Source: Coriobacteriaceae bacterium AF45-21 (GTDB taxonomy: Bacteria > Actinomycetota > Coriobacteriia > Coriobacteriales > Coriobacteriaceae). Taken from it: a stretch of 64,000 nt of DNA. The notes beneath the pieces are model-generated. The model ran no database searches. It saw only the letters and a program-made list of their open reading frames with translations, and was not told the origin of the DNA. A program made the position numbers and the translations under genes. Shown in pieces: positions 26,282-36,003 of this stretch (its first letter is position 1; every line of letters begins with the position of its first letter). The stretch covers positions 26,988-90,987 of the forward strand of contig JAQCYU010000006.1 in the NCBI GenBank assembly GCA_027682925.1. Reading direction: 5' to 3'.

Positions 26282-26611
26282 ATGAGCTATCTCATCATCG
26301 AGCTTGAGACGCAGCTGCTTAAGACCGGAAAGACCAGCGCTGATCTGATTCGCGCCACGGGGCATACCCCGGCCAATATTTCAAAGCTAAGAAACGGAAA
26401 AATTAAAGCTATTCGTCTTAAGACGCTTCTCGATATCTGCGATGAACTTGATTGTCAACCGGGAGATATTATTCAGCGCGTGAGCGAGAGGGAGCTTGAG
26501 GAACTTATTGTCGAGCGCGCAAAAAATGTCGTGAGGCAGATGCGGGGCGGTGGAGGCAGTGAGGCGTCGCTTCCGACATCAGTCTTTGCTGTCGATTTGA
26601 GCGATGAGTAG
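26282..26611 (+). CDS. Small XRE-family regulator paired with DUF2975 protein
   Basis: 109 aa. A helix-turn-helix of the YozG-like kind occupies residues 1-70: KTSADLIRATGHTPANISKL, GKIKAIRLKTLLDICDEL, CQPGDIIQ. The tail (residues 75-109) is charged with a glycine run and has no known domain. GGAGGAAAC precedes the start. Cotranscribed with the DUF2975 gene. It may control the ABC transporter operon that follows its terminator; that is inference. Confidence 0.88.
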   Translation: MSYLIIELETQLLKTGKTSADLIRATGHTPANISKLRNGKIKAIRLKTLLDICDELDCQPGDIIQRVSERELEELIVERAKNVVRQMRGGGGSEASLPTSVFAVDLSDE

Positions 26612-26651
26612 CTTAAGGCGAACAACTAAAACGAAATATCAGCGTGAAGGG

Positions 26652-26680
26652 ACCCGTGTCTAACACGGGTTCTTTCTTTT
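26652..26680 (+). terminator. Terminator after the DUF2975-XRE pair
   Basis: ACCCGTGT (26652-26659) pairs with ACACGGGT (26663-26670), followed by TCTTTCTTTT. Confidence 0.85.
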
Positions 26681-26688
26681 AGATTATC

Positions 26689-26717
26689 TTGACAAATATG
26701 AGTTATCGAAAAACAAT
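26689..26717 (+). promoter_or_regulatory. Candidate promoter of the ABC operon
   Basis: TTGACA (26689-26694), a consensus -35, with AACAAT (26712-26717) 17 bp downstream as a weak -10, or AATAAT (26715-26720) at 20 bp. The stretch to the ATG at 26756 is AT-rich. Confidence 0.55.
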
Positions 26718-26755
26718 AATAACAATGGAAGTCGATAAAGATAAGAAGGAACGAT

Positions 26756-27517
26756 ATGAGCGGTTTTGCTATCAAGCAGGACGGGAGTTCGATGAGCGTA
26801 TCAACGATAAAGTTATCAAAGGTGTCAAAGCGCTACGGGAAACGGCGTGTGTTGCATGACGTTTCCTTTGAGGTGCATCAGTCTGAGCTCTGTGCCCTTG
26901 TCGGCGCAAACGGTGCGGGCAAAAGCACGCTAATTAAAATCGTCTTGGGCATCTGTGAGCCATCGTCGGGAAGCGTGGAGCTCTTTGGAGGCAAATCGAA
27001 AAGAGAGCTTGGCCTGATGCGGACGCGTGTCGGCTATGTACCAGATTCCAGTGGAGCATACCAATCTCTCAGTGCGGTTGAGAATCTTCAAATCCGATGT
27101 GCGGAATGGGGGCTCGATGAGAAGCGTGAGATTCCTCGCGTTTTGAGCCTAGTCGGGCTGGATGCCGATGAGAAAAAGAGCGTGAGCAGTTTTTCTCTGG
27201 GAATGAAACGGCGACTGGATATAGCTACGGCTTTATTGGGCGACACCGACGTACTAATTTTCGATGAGCCGGCAAATGGATTGGATCCGTTGGGCATCGA
27301 GAGTATATGGGCCCTTATCGGTCGATTGAATCGAGAGCAGGGTAAGACCATGCTCATCTCTAGTCATGATTTGGATGAGTTGGCATCGGTTGCAACAAGC
27401 TGCCTGTTTCTTCATGACGGCGAACTGCTAAAAAAGGAATCGATGGACGTTATAAGGGATGAGGCGTCGTCCCTAAAAGAGTATTACAGGCGCTTGATGA
27501 AGGCGGTCTCGCTATGA
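26756..27517 (+). CDS. ABC transporter ATP-binding protein
   Basis: 253-aa ATPase, probable exporter or peptide-resistance type. Walker A GANGAGKST, signature SSFSLGMKRRLDIA (the SLGMK form common in bacitracin/lantibiotic-immunity and related ABC-2 exporters), Walker B LIFDEPANGLDP and the switch in LISSHDLDELA. AAGAAGGA precedes the ATG. Its 3' end overlaps the first permease by 4 bp (ATGA). Together with two membrane proteins it forms a three-gene unit; substrate unknown. GC content here is visibly lower than in the rest of the window, suggesting horizontal acquisition. Confidence 0.9.
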   Translation: MSGFAIKQDGSSMSVSTIKLSKVSKRYGKRRVLHDVSFEVHQSELCALVGANGAGKSTLIKIVLGICEPSSGSVELFGGKSKRELGLMRTRVGYVPDSSGAYQSLSAVENLQIRCAEWGLDEKREIPRVLSLVGLDADEKKSVSSFSLGMKRRLDIATALLGDTDVLIFDEPANGLDPLGIESIWALIGRLNREQGKTMLISSHDLDELASVATSCLFLHDGELLKKESMDVIRDEASSLKEYYRRLMKAVSL

Positions 27518-28338
27518 AGCGGGCGATCCATCCCATAAAGGCGGACATGATGCGTTTACACAGGATGTTTCCGGCGCAGTTTTGTCTTGCGCTTATGCTG
27601 GCGTTCGGCCTTCTCTTCGGTGTCTTTCTAAAAAGCGGAACAACGTTGCTAGCCTTTGGCAATAGCGTTTGCGGGGAGGATATTGGATTCTTTTGGAATG
27701 TAATCGACTCTTCTGCGCCTGATGAGTCCCTTGTGCGCAGTGCTTTTGCCGGCACCTCTCTGTTCGTTCCGCTCATCGTTTGCCTGGCGATTTTACAGGA
27801 GCGCGGCTATGAAGAGGGATGCCGAATTTCTTCAGCAAGAGGTCTTGCCCGCTTTAACGGGGTTCTGGCACATGTACTTTCGTCTGCTTTAATAATCGGC
27901 GCAGCATATAGTGCGCTTTGCCTTCTTCTGTTTGTAATAGCGATAACACGTGGAGGGCAAAACTATGCGCATAGCATGCTGACTGCATTTTTGCCCGCAA
28001 TGATGATTAACGCCGTATTGGTGATATCGATTGCGCTGGAGACGGTGACCATCTATCGGATAACGGGCAGCGCTGTATTGAGCGGGGCCGTGGTGATAGT
28101 TGGATTTGTCATGAGCTTGACGCTCTACGGAGCCTTCCTTCAGGCACCCATACCATCCTTGCGATGGATTTTCCTTCTTCCGGGGCCGTATCTTGGAGTC
28201 GGATGTGCCCTTGGGTATAGCGATATGGGCCAGCTGACGCTTCTGGGATATGGCGTGGCAGCCAGCTGTCTATCGGTATTGATTTACGCTCTCGTGAGCT
28301 TTCGTGCCGGGGGTGTGTTCAATGGCTCGTCAGATTAA
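27514..28338 (+). CDS. ABC-2-type permease subunit 1
   Basis: 274-aa membrane protein with about six hydrophobic segments (FCLALMLAFGLLFGVFL, LFVPLIVCLAIL, VLSSALIIGAAYSALCLLLFV, TAFLPAMMINAVLVISIAL, VLSGAVVIVGFVMSLTLYG, LLGYGVAASCLSVLIYALV). A segment around EERGYEEGCRISSARGLARF lies in an inner loop, a pattern of ABC-2 permeases. Starts inside the ATPase stop (ATGA overlap). No family name can be assigned from memory; role is the channel of the exporter. Confidence 0.8.
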   Translation: MKRAIHPIKADMMRLHRMFPAQFCLALMLAFGLLFGVFLKSGTTLLAFGNSVCGEDIGFFWNVIDSSAPDESLVRSAFAGTSLFVPLIVCLAILQERGYEEGCRISSARGLARFNGVLAHVLSSALIIGAAYSALCLLLFVIAITRGGQNYAHSMLTAFLPAMMINAVLVISIALETVTIYRITGSAVLSGAVVIVGFVMSLTLYGAFLQAPIPSLRWIFLLPGPYLGVGCALGYSDMGQLTLLGYGVAASCLSVLIYALVSFRAGGVFNGSSD

Positions 28339-29140
28339 AAGATCCCTCCATTCAGAATGGAAGCATGTGAGCAAATGGGCGTACGCCTTAATCCTGGTAA
28401 TTTATGCGTGCATGGTGGTATTGCAGCTTAATTCTTTCCCGATGTGGCTCTGTGGCCTCCGTGAGAACAGTTTCTTGGGCTTTTTCCCAGACCCGACGCT
28501 TCGGCTATCGGCGGAGGATGCCCTTCTATTTGGTAATGCAGAGGTTTTTCGCGGTCTGCTGTTCAACGTAGCCCCGTTGGCTCATGCATTGTTCTTTCCG
28601 TTCATTGCTGCTTGTATTGTGCCGCGCTTTGTCAGTTCGGGCTTTGTCGAGGAACCGTGGGGGCTGTCGGAGGCCCGGGGAGGGAAGCGTGTGTGCGCTA
28701 TCGTTGCGCGAGCGATGCTGTCTTCTTTCGCCCTTTTGGGCGCGTTTATCCTGACGAGTGTCGTTTTGTACTGTCTTAACTGCGCGATCGTTTTGGATGC
28801 TCAGCAGTATTTCAACCTGCATGTATTTTGCTATCGACTTGTTCTTGCTGCCGCCGCCTGCCTTGCATACGTGGTTTCTTGCGTAATCGTTGTTTCCTAT
28901 TTTGGGTCCGGCTTCGGTCCGATTGGCATGCTGTTGCTTGTCAACGTTGTAGCGATCTACATACAGATCGGGGCCAATTCCATGCTTCCGCTTCCAGCCT
29001 CGATGCTCATGTGGATTTGCGGCGTGACCCCGTTGGGGGACGGTCAATGCGTTTCGATTTTAATTGACTGCCTCATAAACGTAGCAAGCGTTTTTGCCAT
29101 CTGCTTTACGGTCGACCGATTGTGGTCGAGATTTCTTTGA
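28322..29140 (+). CDS. ABC-2-type permease subunit 2
   Basis: 272 aa from the ATG at 28322 (MARQIKRSLHSEWKHV), which overlaps the previous gene by 17 bp; GGGGGTG lies upstream. About six membrane segments: YALILVIYACMVVLQL, ALFFPFIAACIVPRFV, LSSFALLGAFILTSVVLYCL, LVLAAAACLAYVVSCVIVVS, IGMLLLVNVVAIYIQI, and a C-terminal LINVASVFAICFTV. Similar size and architecture to its neighbour, so they probably form a heterodimer. Lower GC than the surrounding genes. Confidence 0.78.
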   Translation: MARQIKRSLHSEWKHVSKWAYALILVIYACMVVLQLNSFPMWLCGLRENSFLGFFPDPTLRLSAEDALLFGNAEVFRGLLFNVAPLAHALFFPFIAACIVPRFVSSGFVEEPWGLSEARGGKRVCAIVARAMLSSFALLGAFILTSVVLYCLNCAIVLDAQQYFNLHVFCYRLVLAAAACLAYVVSCVIVVSYFGSGFGPIGMLLLVNVVAIYIQIGANSMLPLPASMLMWICGVTPLGDGQCVSILIDCLINVASVFAICFTVDRLWSRFL

Positions 29141-29180
29141 TTGTTTGTGAGGGATAAACATACCGAGCGTATCAAATACA

Positions 29181-29215
29181 GGGGGGCGGGCACCGTGGCT
29201 GGTGTCCGCCCCCCC
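29181..29215. terminator. GC hairpin between convergent operons
   Basis: GGGGGGCGGGCACC (29181-29194) pairs with GGTGTCCGCCCCCC (29201-29214), one mismatch. It lies between the ABC operon and the convergent hydrolase gene; no T run. Confidence 0.65.
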
Positions 29216-29251
29216 CTGGCATGGAAGGTTTAAGCCTGTGTGATTCGCGAG

Positions 29252-30060
29252 CTAGCGAGCCCGCTTAACCTTGGCCGCTGCCTCGACAAACGACTTCCAC
29301 AGGTCAAAGTCGGTCTCGAGCGTCTTCCACGTGTACTCAGGGTGCCATTGCACGCCCAGGCAGAACGGCTGGCCTTCGACTTCGATGCACTCGGGCACGC
29401 CGTCGGTTGCCTTGGCGACCAAGCGCGTGCTTTTACCCAGACGATCGACGCAGCAGTGGTGTGCGGAGTTGGTCTGGATCAGCCTGTGCCCGCCAACCGC
29501 GCGCTCCAGCAGCGAGCCCGGCACGACCTCGACAGGATGCACAGGGTCGTTGAGCACGTGGGTATGGCGCCACTGTGTGCGGCCCTCGCGCGCGCCCAGG
29601 CTCGGCACGTCCATGCACAGGGTGCCGCCGGTGGCGACGTTGAGCAGCTGCGTGCCGCGGCAGGTGGTAAAGAGCGGCTTTTTGGCGCGGAGTACCTCGT
29701 CGACCAGCTTAAACTCAAAACTATCGCGGATTTCGCAGCAGAGGGTGGGGTCGTAGGGTCGATCATCGCCCAACGTTTGGGATTGACATCGGGGCCGCCG
29801 GGAATGGCGATGCCGTCGGCGATGTCGACGTAATGACGGATGACCTCAATGTCCTCGGTGATGGACATCTGCAGCGGCAGGCCGCCGGCAGCAAGAATGG
29901 CATCGACAAAGACACTTGCGATTTCCTCGTTGGGGGAGAGTGTCTCGCTTAAAAACGGCTTTGCCTCTTCCCAGCGCGGCGCCACCAGGATGAGCGGACG
30001 GTCGGCGGGGTCGACGTTGACGTGCGGGGTGTATGACGATGAAGTGCGAGTTCCGATCAT
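29252..30060 (-). CDS. Class I glutamine amidotransferase-like hydrolase (PuuD/C26 type), one frameshift
   Basis: Repaired length about 269 aa. The glutamine-amidotransferase fold is shown by AIPGGPDVNPKRW, the nucleophile in FTTCRGTQLLNVA, and the His-Glu pair in GVQWHPEYT, as in gamma-glutamyl-GABA hydrolases of peptidase family C26. The frame breaks near 29769: one missing G (TGGGGC read as TGGGC) separates PKRW from GDDRPYDPTLCC. Start MIGTRTSSSYTPHV at 30060; ribosome site weak. It lies at the end of an amino-acid importer operon, so a role in scavenging gamma-glutamyl compounds fits, but is inferred. Confidence 0.88.
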
Positions 30061-30112
30061 AGGTGTTGCTTTCGAGTTTGGATGGTCATGGCGAGCGGAT
30101 ATGGCAATTGGG

Positions 30113-30878
<766 letters not shown>

Positions 30879-30915
30879 GGTGCTCGGCTCCTTATGACTC
30901 GAAATGGTAAAAGCG

Positions 30916-31748
30916 TTAGCGGATGATCGTCGCGCCGGTCTTGTGCGAAACGTAGACAGCGGCCTTGTTGATCGCGACGTTGATGAGGATGTAGATGACC
31001 GCGATAACCAGGTAGACCGACACGAGGGCGTCGTAGTTGGTAATGAGCACGCGGGCATTTTGCATGAGGTCGGGGTAGCTCACCACATAGGCGACGGTGG
31101 TGTCTTTGACTACGACCACAAGCTGCGAAATCAACGACGGAATGATAAACCGAATAGCCTGCGGCAGGACGATTTTAAAGGTGATTTTAGCTTTGGAGAG
31201 ACCGAGTGCCTGGGCCGCCTCGACCTGGCCGCGCGGTACGGCGTTGACGCCGGCACGGAAGATTTCGGCCAGTACACCGGCTGCGGCGAGCGCGACGGGA
31301 AGCGTGAGCATCCAAAACGACGGCAGCGCAATCTTGTACTGGGGCAGCACCAAAAAGAAGAAGTAGATGAACAGAAGGCTCGGCACGCCGCGGAAGAAAT
31401 CGGTGAGCACGCGGCAGACCAGCTGCAGCGGCTTAATGTCGCTGGTGCGACCGAGCATAAGGCAAGGCCGAGCACCAGCGCGATGGCGCCGGCGGTGAGT
31501 GCGACTTTAACGGTGCCCTCAAAGCCGGCAAGCAGGAACTTCCAGGTGGTGAGGTGCGTAAAGAAATACCAATAGTGGACCGAAAGCTGACCGGTCACAT
31601 AAAAGCGCTGCAGCACGAGGGCAGCGAGCGCGGCGACGGCAACAAGCGAGATGGCGGTGCCGATGCGAATCTTGGCGCGCATCTTGGGGCCGGGAGCCTC
31701 GTAGAGCGCATCGCGCATGGTGAGCGCGGGGGAGGAGTGCTTGCTCAT
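30916..31748 (-). CDS. Amino-acid ABC permease (HisM type), one frameshift
   Basis: Inner-membrane permease of the amino-acid importer, about 277 aa when repaired. The first half gives ISLVAVAALAALVL and GAIALVLGLAL; the rest gives FFRGVPSLLFIYFFFLVLP and the EAA-loop segment GQVEAAQALGLSKAKITFKI, then LPQAIRFIIPSLI. The frame breaks at about 31461-31463, where GCCCTTATG appears as GCCTTATG (one C lost). Its ATG overlaps the stop of the second permease (ATGA), so they are translationally coupled. Confidence 0.9.
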
Positions 31749-32404
31749 CGGAGGATCCTCACCTTCTTATCGATGTAGTTGCCAATGTGGCTCACCACAA
31801 AGGCTGTGCCCAGGTAGCCGAGCGCCGAGATAAAGAACGCGGCGACGCCGCCGAGCGAGCGCGTGTTGATATAGCTCACCACGCCGGTGAGCTCCTGGGG
31901 CTTAAGCGGCACCTGACTGCCGAGCGCGGTGGTGAGCATGACGGCGATAAAGAGGTTGGTCATGGGCAGCACGCTCGAGCGCAGTGCCTGCGGAATCACG
32001 ATCTTGGCGAGGATGCGGTTGAAGCTCATGCCCAGCGAGCGGGCGGCTTCCACCTGGCCGACGCCGACGGTGTTGATGCCGCTCATAAAGTTCTCGGAGC
32101 CAAAGGCAGAACCCAAGAGCACTGTGGCGACGATAACGCAGGTGCGATAGGGCAGGACGACCTTGAGCGGCGGCAATGCGTAGACGACGATGATGAGCAA
32201 CGCAATGCCGGGGATGTTACGGAAGACCTGGACATACAGGTCGCCAAAGACGCGCAGCGGCTTGAGCGGCGACACGCGCATCACGGTGACGGCGACGGCC
32301 AGCACCATGGCGATGGCAAACGACTCAAGCGTCATGCCCCAGGTTGCGAGCAGCGCGTCAATGTAGTTCTGGCCATAGAGCGACCAGAGCTCGGAGAGAC
32401 TCAT
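31745..32404 (-). CDS. Amino-acid ABC permease (HisM/GlnP type)
   Basis: 219-aa permease, intact. Membrane segments LESFAIAMVLAVAVTVM, IPGIALLIIVVYAL, VIVATVLLGSAFG and a C-terminal FFISALGYLGTAFVV; the EAA loop is VEAARSLGMSFNRILAKIV. Partner of the next gene as a heterodimer. It follows the substrate-binding protein gene after a hairpin that could reduce expression of the membrane genes relative to the lipoprotein. Confidence 0.93.
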   Translation of the reverse strand: MSLSELWSLYGQNYIDALLATWGMTLESFAIAMVLAVAVTVMRVSPLKPLRVFGDLYVQVFRNIPGIALLIIVVYALPPLKVVLPYRTCVIVATVLLGSAFGSENFMSGINTVGVGQVEAARSLGMSFNRILAKIVIPQALRSSVLPMTNLFIAVMLTTALGSQVPLKPQELTGVVSYINTRSLGGVAAFFISALGYLGTAFVVSHIGNYIDKKVRILR

Positions 32405-32428
32405 GCGGACCTCCCGCCGATAAGGAAA

Positions 32429-32454
32429 GGGGCTCCCGTGTGTACGGAAGCCCC
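32429..32454 (-). terminator. Attenuating hairpin between binding-protein and permease genes
   Basis: Read on the minus strand, GGGGCTTCCGT pairs imperfectly with CGGGAGCCCC and is followed by TTTCCTTATC. A weak terminator in this position is common in importer operons and would favour binding-protein mRNA. Confidence 0.55.
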
Positions 32455-32542
32455 GACAACTCAGTGAAGAAACAGTTTAGCGCAATAAAGCGCGCCGTGC
32501 GTTTCCGTATGGTTTCGTTGCGGCCGTTACTAGGCGCGTTGC

Positions 32543-33538
32543 CTAGGCGCCGATTTCGGGCAGCTCGGGAACATTGGTGTCGCCCGTGCGGTCGCCGATG
32601 CAGATCTGCCACAGCTCGGTCCAGGTGCCGTCGTCCTCAATCTTCTTAAGGAAGTCGTTGACGAAGGCGACGCCGTCGGAATCGAGCGGCAGGCCGATGC
32701 CATAGGGCTCCTTGCTGCCGAAGGGCTTGCCGGCAATCTTGTACTTACCGGGCTCGCGGACCAGGGCGCTCTGCTGCATGTTGTTGTCGATGACGTAGGC
32801 GTCAACGCGGCCCTGCTGAAGTGCCTGGCGGGCCTCCTCGTCGGTCTTGAACTCCTGCTGGCTGGCCTTGGGAGCGAGCTCCTCCAGGATGGCAGGGCCG
32901 TTGGAGCCGGACTGGACGGCGACGTTCTTGTCGGCCAGGTCGTCGACGCTCTTGATGTCGTCGTTGTCGGCGAGCACCAGGATGGCCTGCTGGGTGTAGT
33001 AGTAGGGACCGGCAAAGGAGACGAGCTTCTTGCGATCGTCAGTGATGGTGTAGGTGGCAAAGACGGCGTCGACCTGGCCGTTCTGCAGGACGGACTCGCG
33101 CGTGTCCGAGGTCACCTGGGTGATCTCGACCTTGTTCTCGCCCAGAATGTAGTTGGACAGAAGCTGTGCGATACCGGCGTCGAAGCCGCGGGTCTGACCG
33201 TCTTTCTCGTTGAGGAGGGAGAAGAGCGTGGAGGTCTGAACGCCACCGATCTTAAAGACACCGGCGTCCTTGACGGCCGTGGCCCAGGTGCTGGCGGCGA
33301 TGGCATCGTCATCGGCCTTGGGGCCGTTGTCGACGAGCTTGTCGAATGCCTTAGCGTCGAGCGTGGTGGAAGCCTCGGCATCTTCGGAGCTCTTGGAGGA
33401 GCCGGCGGCGGAACCCTTGTCGGCTTCGGCGCTGGTGTCGGAGCAGCCGGCAAGACCAAGGCCGGCGACGGTTGCGAAGGTGGCGGCGACGAAGCCGCGG
33501 CGGTCGAGAACGACCTGCTGGGAGAGGTTTTTGCTCAT
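32543..33538 (-). CDS. Amino-acid ABC transporter substrate-binding lipoprotein
   Basis: 331-aa solute-binding protein of family 3. The N-terminus has DRRGFVAATFATVAGLGLAG followed by Cys32, a lipobox; the RR may also direct Tat export. After a Ser/Ala/Asp-rich linker come the family segments TRGFDAGIAQLLSNYILG, FATYTITDDRKKLVSFAGPY, VQSGSNGPAILEEL, and DAYVIDNNMQQSAL. The arginine and aspartate of TRGFD contact the ligand's alpha-amino and carboxyl groups in this family; it resembles glutamate/aspartate or glutamine binders. First gene of a four-gene importer operon; upstream lie three tandem hairpins. Confidence 0.93.
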   Translation of the reverse strand: MSKNLSQQVVLDRRGFVAATFATVAGLGLAGCSDTSAEADKGSAAGSSKSSEDAEASTTLDAKAFDKLVDNGPKADDDAIAASTWATAVKDAGVFKIGGVQTSTLFSLLNEKDGQTRGFDAGIAQLLSNYILGENKVEITQVTSDTRESVLQNGQVDAVFATYTITDDRKKLVSFAGPYYYTQQAILVLADNDDIKSVDDLADKNVAVQSGSNGPAILEELAPKASQQEFKTDEEARQALQQGRVDAYVIDNNMQQSALVREPGKYKIAGKPFGSKEPYGIGLPLDSDGVAFVNDFLKKIEDDGTWTELWQICIGDRTGDTNVPELPEIGA

Positions 33539-33721
33539 GGTAGAACACCTTTCTCAATAAAATCCCTAGCGGTTGAGTAGAGTTATACCCTATCGCGCTC
33601 AAATGGGTCAACACGAAATAACTCAGAAACATACTTACCTTATGGGTTATTCTACCTACCAAAAGGGACAGGCACCTTTGTGGCGGTTCTGGCCGATGCA
33701 GCGGCATGCCTTGCTGTTTTG

Positions 33722-33939
33722 TCTCGATCTGTAACATCTGCAGCCATTTTTGCCGAGCAACTGTTACAGATTGAGATTTTCTCTTCAGGGGAATTCGAAT
33801 GTCTCAATCTGTAACATCTGGACGGCCAAAAGGTCCCTATCTGTTACAGATTGAGACAAAGGTCTGGGACTAAGATGTCTTATCTCGATCTGTAACAGTT
33901 AGACGGGAATTCGGGCCATAGATGTTACAGATTGAGATA
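33722..33939. repeat. Three tandem hairpins built on the motif TCTCRATCTGTAACA
   Basis: Hairpin a: 33722-33776; hairpin b: 33801-33857, perfect 16-bp arms GTCTCAATCTGTAACA/TGTTACAGATTGAGAC; hairpin c: 33881-33939, 17-bp arms. All six arms carry the same 15-base motif, alternating in orientation, with loops of differing sequence. They lie in the gene-free stretch 33539-34011, upstream of the importer operon (minus strand) and downstream of dxs. The part from 33539 to 33721 shows one GGGACAGG-core-like stretch at 33655-33688 and nothing coding. Confidence 0.9.
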
Positions 33940-33960
33940 ATCGCGCCGCGAAAATAAAAA

Positions 33961-33996
33961 CCTCCGCAGGGATGCTTCCCTTTGCGGAGGTTTTTT
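33961..33996. terminator. Bidirectional terminator at the dxs end
   Basis: CCTCCGCAGGGA (33961-33972) pairs with TCCCTTTGCGGAGG (33977-33990) with a two-base bulge. T6 follows on the plus strand and TTTTTATT on the minus strand. Confidence 0.88.
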
Positions 33997-34011
33997 ACTC
34001 GTTAAGTAGTC

Positions 34012-35775
34012 TCACGCTTCGACGGCCATGTTTTCGGCCGTCATGCCGTTCTGAGCGAGCAGCTCGCTGGGGTCGTAGCGGTCGGGGAAGCCCTTGGCGA
34101 TGCCGAAGGTGCGCGTGCGCAACGGCGTGCATGCCAGATAACATGCCACGCGCTCGCCCCAGCCGCCGTCCAAGATACCGTCCTCGAGGGTGACGACAAC
34201 GCGATGCTCGGCGGCAAGGCTGTCGAGGAACTCGCGGTCGAGCTCGGTTGCAAAGCGCGGGTTGACGAGTGTGGCCTCGATACCGTACTCGGCGGCCAAG
34301 CGGTTTGTCACGCGCTCGCCCAGCTCAAAGAAATCGCCAAGCGCGAGCACGGCCACGTCGCGGCCCTGGCGCACCACGTTGTAGCGCGCGACACCGTAAT
34401 CGGCGTCCTCGGCAGGCGCCAAGTCGGGGCGGCTTACCAGGCCAATGCCGGGCACGCGAATCGCCACAGGATGCTCGCGGTGATCGAGCGACCAGCTCAG
34501 CATGGACAGATATTCCTCCATGCAGGCCGGCGCCAAGTAGTGCATGTTGGGAAGACCGCCCAGCATGGAAATATCAAAGAACGAAAGGTGCGTCTCGGAC
34601 GTGGTGCCAAAGATCGACGCGCCAAATACCAGGATGGTTGCGGGGGCGTCGTTGAGGCACAGGTCGTGCCACAGTTCGTCGTAGGCGCGCTGCAAAAACG
34701 TGCCGTACACACCAAAGACTGGCTTGGCGCCCGAGCGCGCAAGCGCGGTGGCAAAGGTCACGGCGTGTTCCTCGGCAATGCCCACGTCGACAAACTGCTT
34801 GCCTGCCGCGGCGCGAAGCTCGGGTGTAAAGCCCATGATGTAGGGCGTGGCAGCCGTGATGCCCACAACCTGCGGATCGTGCTCGATGGCGGCGCTGAGC
34901 GCCTCGCCCGTAATGTCGGCATAGGTGCGCGGCGCAGGCTCGCTCGGATGGCCCGGGCAGAGCTTGCGCCCAGTCGCCATGTCAAACGGACCCACATGAT
35001 GCCAGCGCTCGGGGTCGCTCTGGGCTGGCTCAAAGCCCTTGCCCTTTGCGGTGGAGACGTGCAGCACGATGGGATGATCGATATCGCGCAGCTCCTGCAG
35101 CGTGTCGACCAGGGCCAACACATCGTTGCCGGTGTCCAGATAGCGGTAGTCGAGCCCCATCGCGCGGAAAACGTTGCGCTCACAGGTGCCGTTGCTGGCG
35201 CGTAGCTCGGCCAGATTGCGATACAGGCCACCGTGGTTTTCGGCGATGGACTGGTCGTTATCGTTGACGATGATGATCAAGTTGCTGTCGAGTTCGGCGG
35301 CATTGTCGAGGCCCTCAAACGCCAAGCCGCCCGAAAGCGAGCCGTCGCCAATGATGGTAATGACGTTGTACGTATCGCCCGCCAGGTCACGAGCGTGTGC
35401 CAGGCCGCAGCCCAGGCTCACCGACGTGGAGGTATGGCCCATGGCGAACAGGTCGTGCTCGGACTCGTCGGGATTGGCAAAGCCAGAAGCCTCACCATAA
35501 CGCTCCGGATCGATATAAGTGTACGCGCGCCCAGTCAGCGCCTTGTGGGCGTAGGTCTGGTGTGACACGTCAAAGACAATTTTGTCGGTGGGGGAGTTAA
35601 ACACGCGATGGAGCGCGACCGTAAGCTCAACGACGCCCAAGTTGGGGGCAACGTGCCCGCCGACGGCGGCGGAGCTTTCGAGGATGGCGTGGCGGATCTC
35701 GCCGCAGAGCAGCGGAAGCTCGGCGCGATCGAGAGCCTTGACGTCCTCGGGCGTTGTCGTTTGCGTAAGCAGCAT
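34012..35775 (-). CDS. dxs: 1-deoxy-D-xylulose-5-phosphate synthase (divergent subtype)
   Basis: ThDP-dependent condensation of pyruvate and glyceraldehyde 3-phosphate, first step of the MEP isoprenoid pathway. 587 aa. GGHVAPNLGVVELTVALHRV and the ThDP motif GDGSLSGGLAFEGLDNA with NDNDQSI are present; then IAEEHAVTFATALA and the C-terminal EDGILDGGWGERV. The variant DVSHQTYAHKALTGR and FANPDESEHDLFAMGHTS place it in a shorter subtype also seen as a second paralog in Clostridia and lactobacilli, so its function might differ from canonical Dxs. Start has GGAG 12 bases upstream. Confidence 0.88.
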   Translation of the reverse strand: MLLTQTTTPEDVKALDRAELPLLCGEIRHAILESSAAVGGHVAPNLGVVELTVALHRVFNSPTDKIVFDVSHQTYAHKALTGRAYTYIDPERYGEASGFANPDESEHDLFAMGHTSTSVSLGCGLAHARDLAGDTYNVITIIGDGSLSGGLAFEGLDNAAELDSNLIIIVNDNDQSIAENHGGLYRNLAELRASNGTCERNVFRAMGLDYRYLDTGNDVLALVDTLQELRDIDHPIVLHVSTAKGKGFEPAQSDPERWHHVGPFDMATGRKLCPGHPSEPAPRTYADITGEALSAAIEHDPQVVGITAATPYIMGFTPELRAAAGKQFVDVGIAEEHAVTFATALARSGAKPVFGVYGTFLQRAYDELWHDLCLNDAPATILVFGASIFGTTSETHLSFFDISMLGGLPNMHYLAPACMEEYLSMLSWSLDHREHPVAIRVPGIGLVSRPDLAPAEDADYGVARYNVVRQGRDVAVLALGDFFELGERVTNRLAAEYGIEATLVNPRFATELDREFLDSLAAEHRVVVTLEDGILDGGWGERVACYLACTPLRTRTFGIAKGFPDRYDPSELLAQNGMTAENMAVEA

Positions 35776-36003
35776 CGTTGTGGGTTACTCCATGCGAATC
35801 GTGCGCCGGCACTCCCTCGGCCGGCACAATTGCACAAGACAGTCTCGCACATTTTGGCGTTTGATATGTGACGGCGGCGCGGTAATTCGCCAACTGGCGG
35901 GGCAAAACGTTTTGTCCGATGCCATACTGATAAGTTCCATGATGATTTTATTCATTGCGTGCAGGCTGTGGCTTGCCGCCGAGCGCCGCTGGAAGGAGGC
36001 CGC

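Noticed and set aside
26689..29140. Lantibiotic biosynthesis cluster around the ABC exporter
   Set aside because: No precursor peptide, dehydratase, cyclase or protease is seen nearby.
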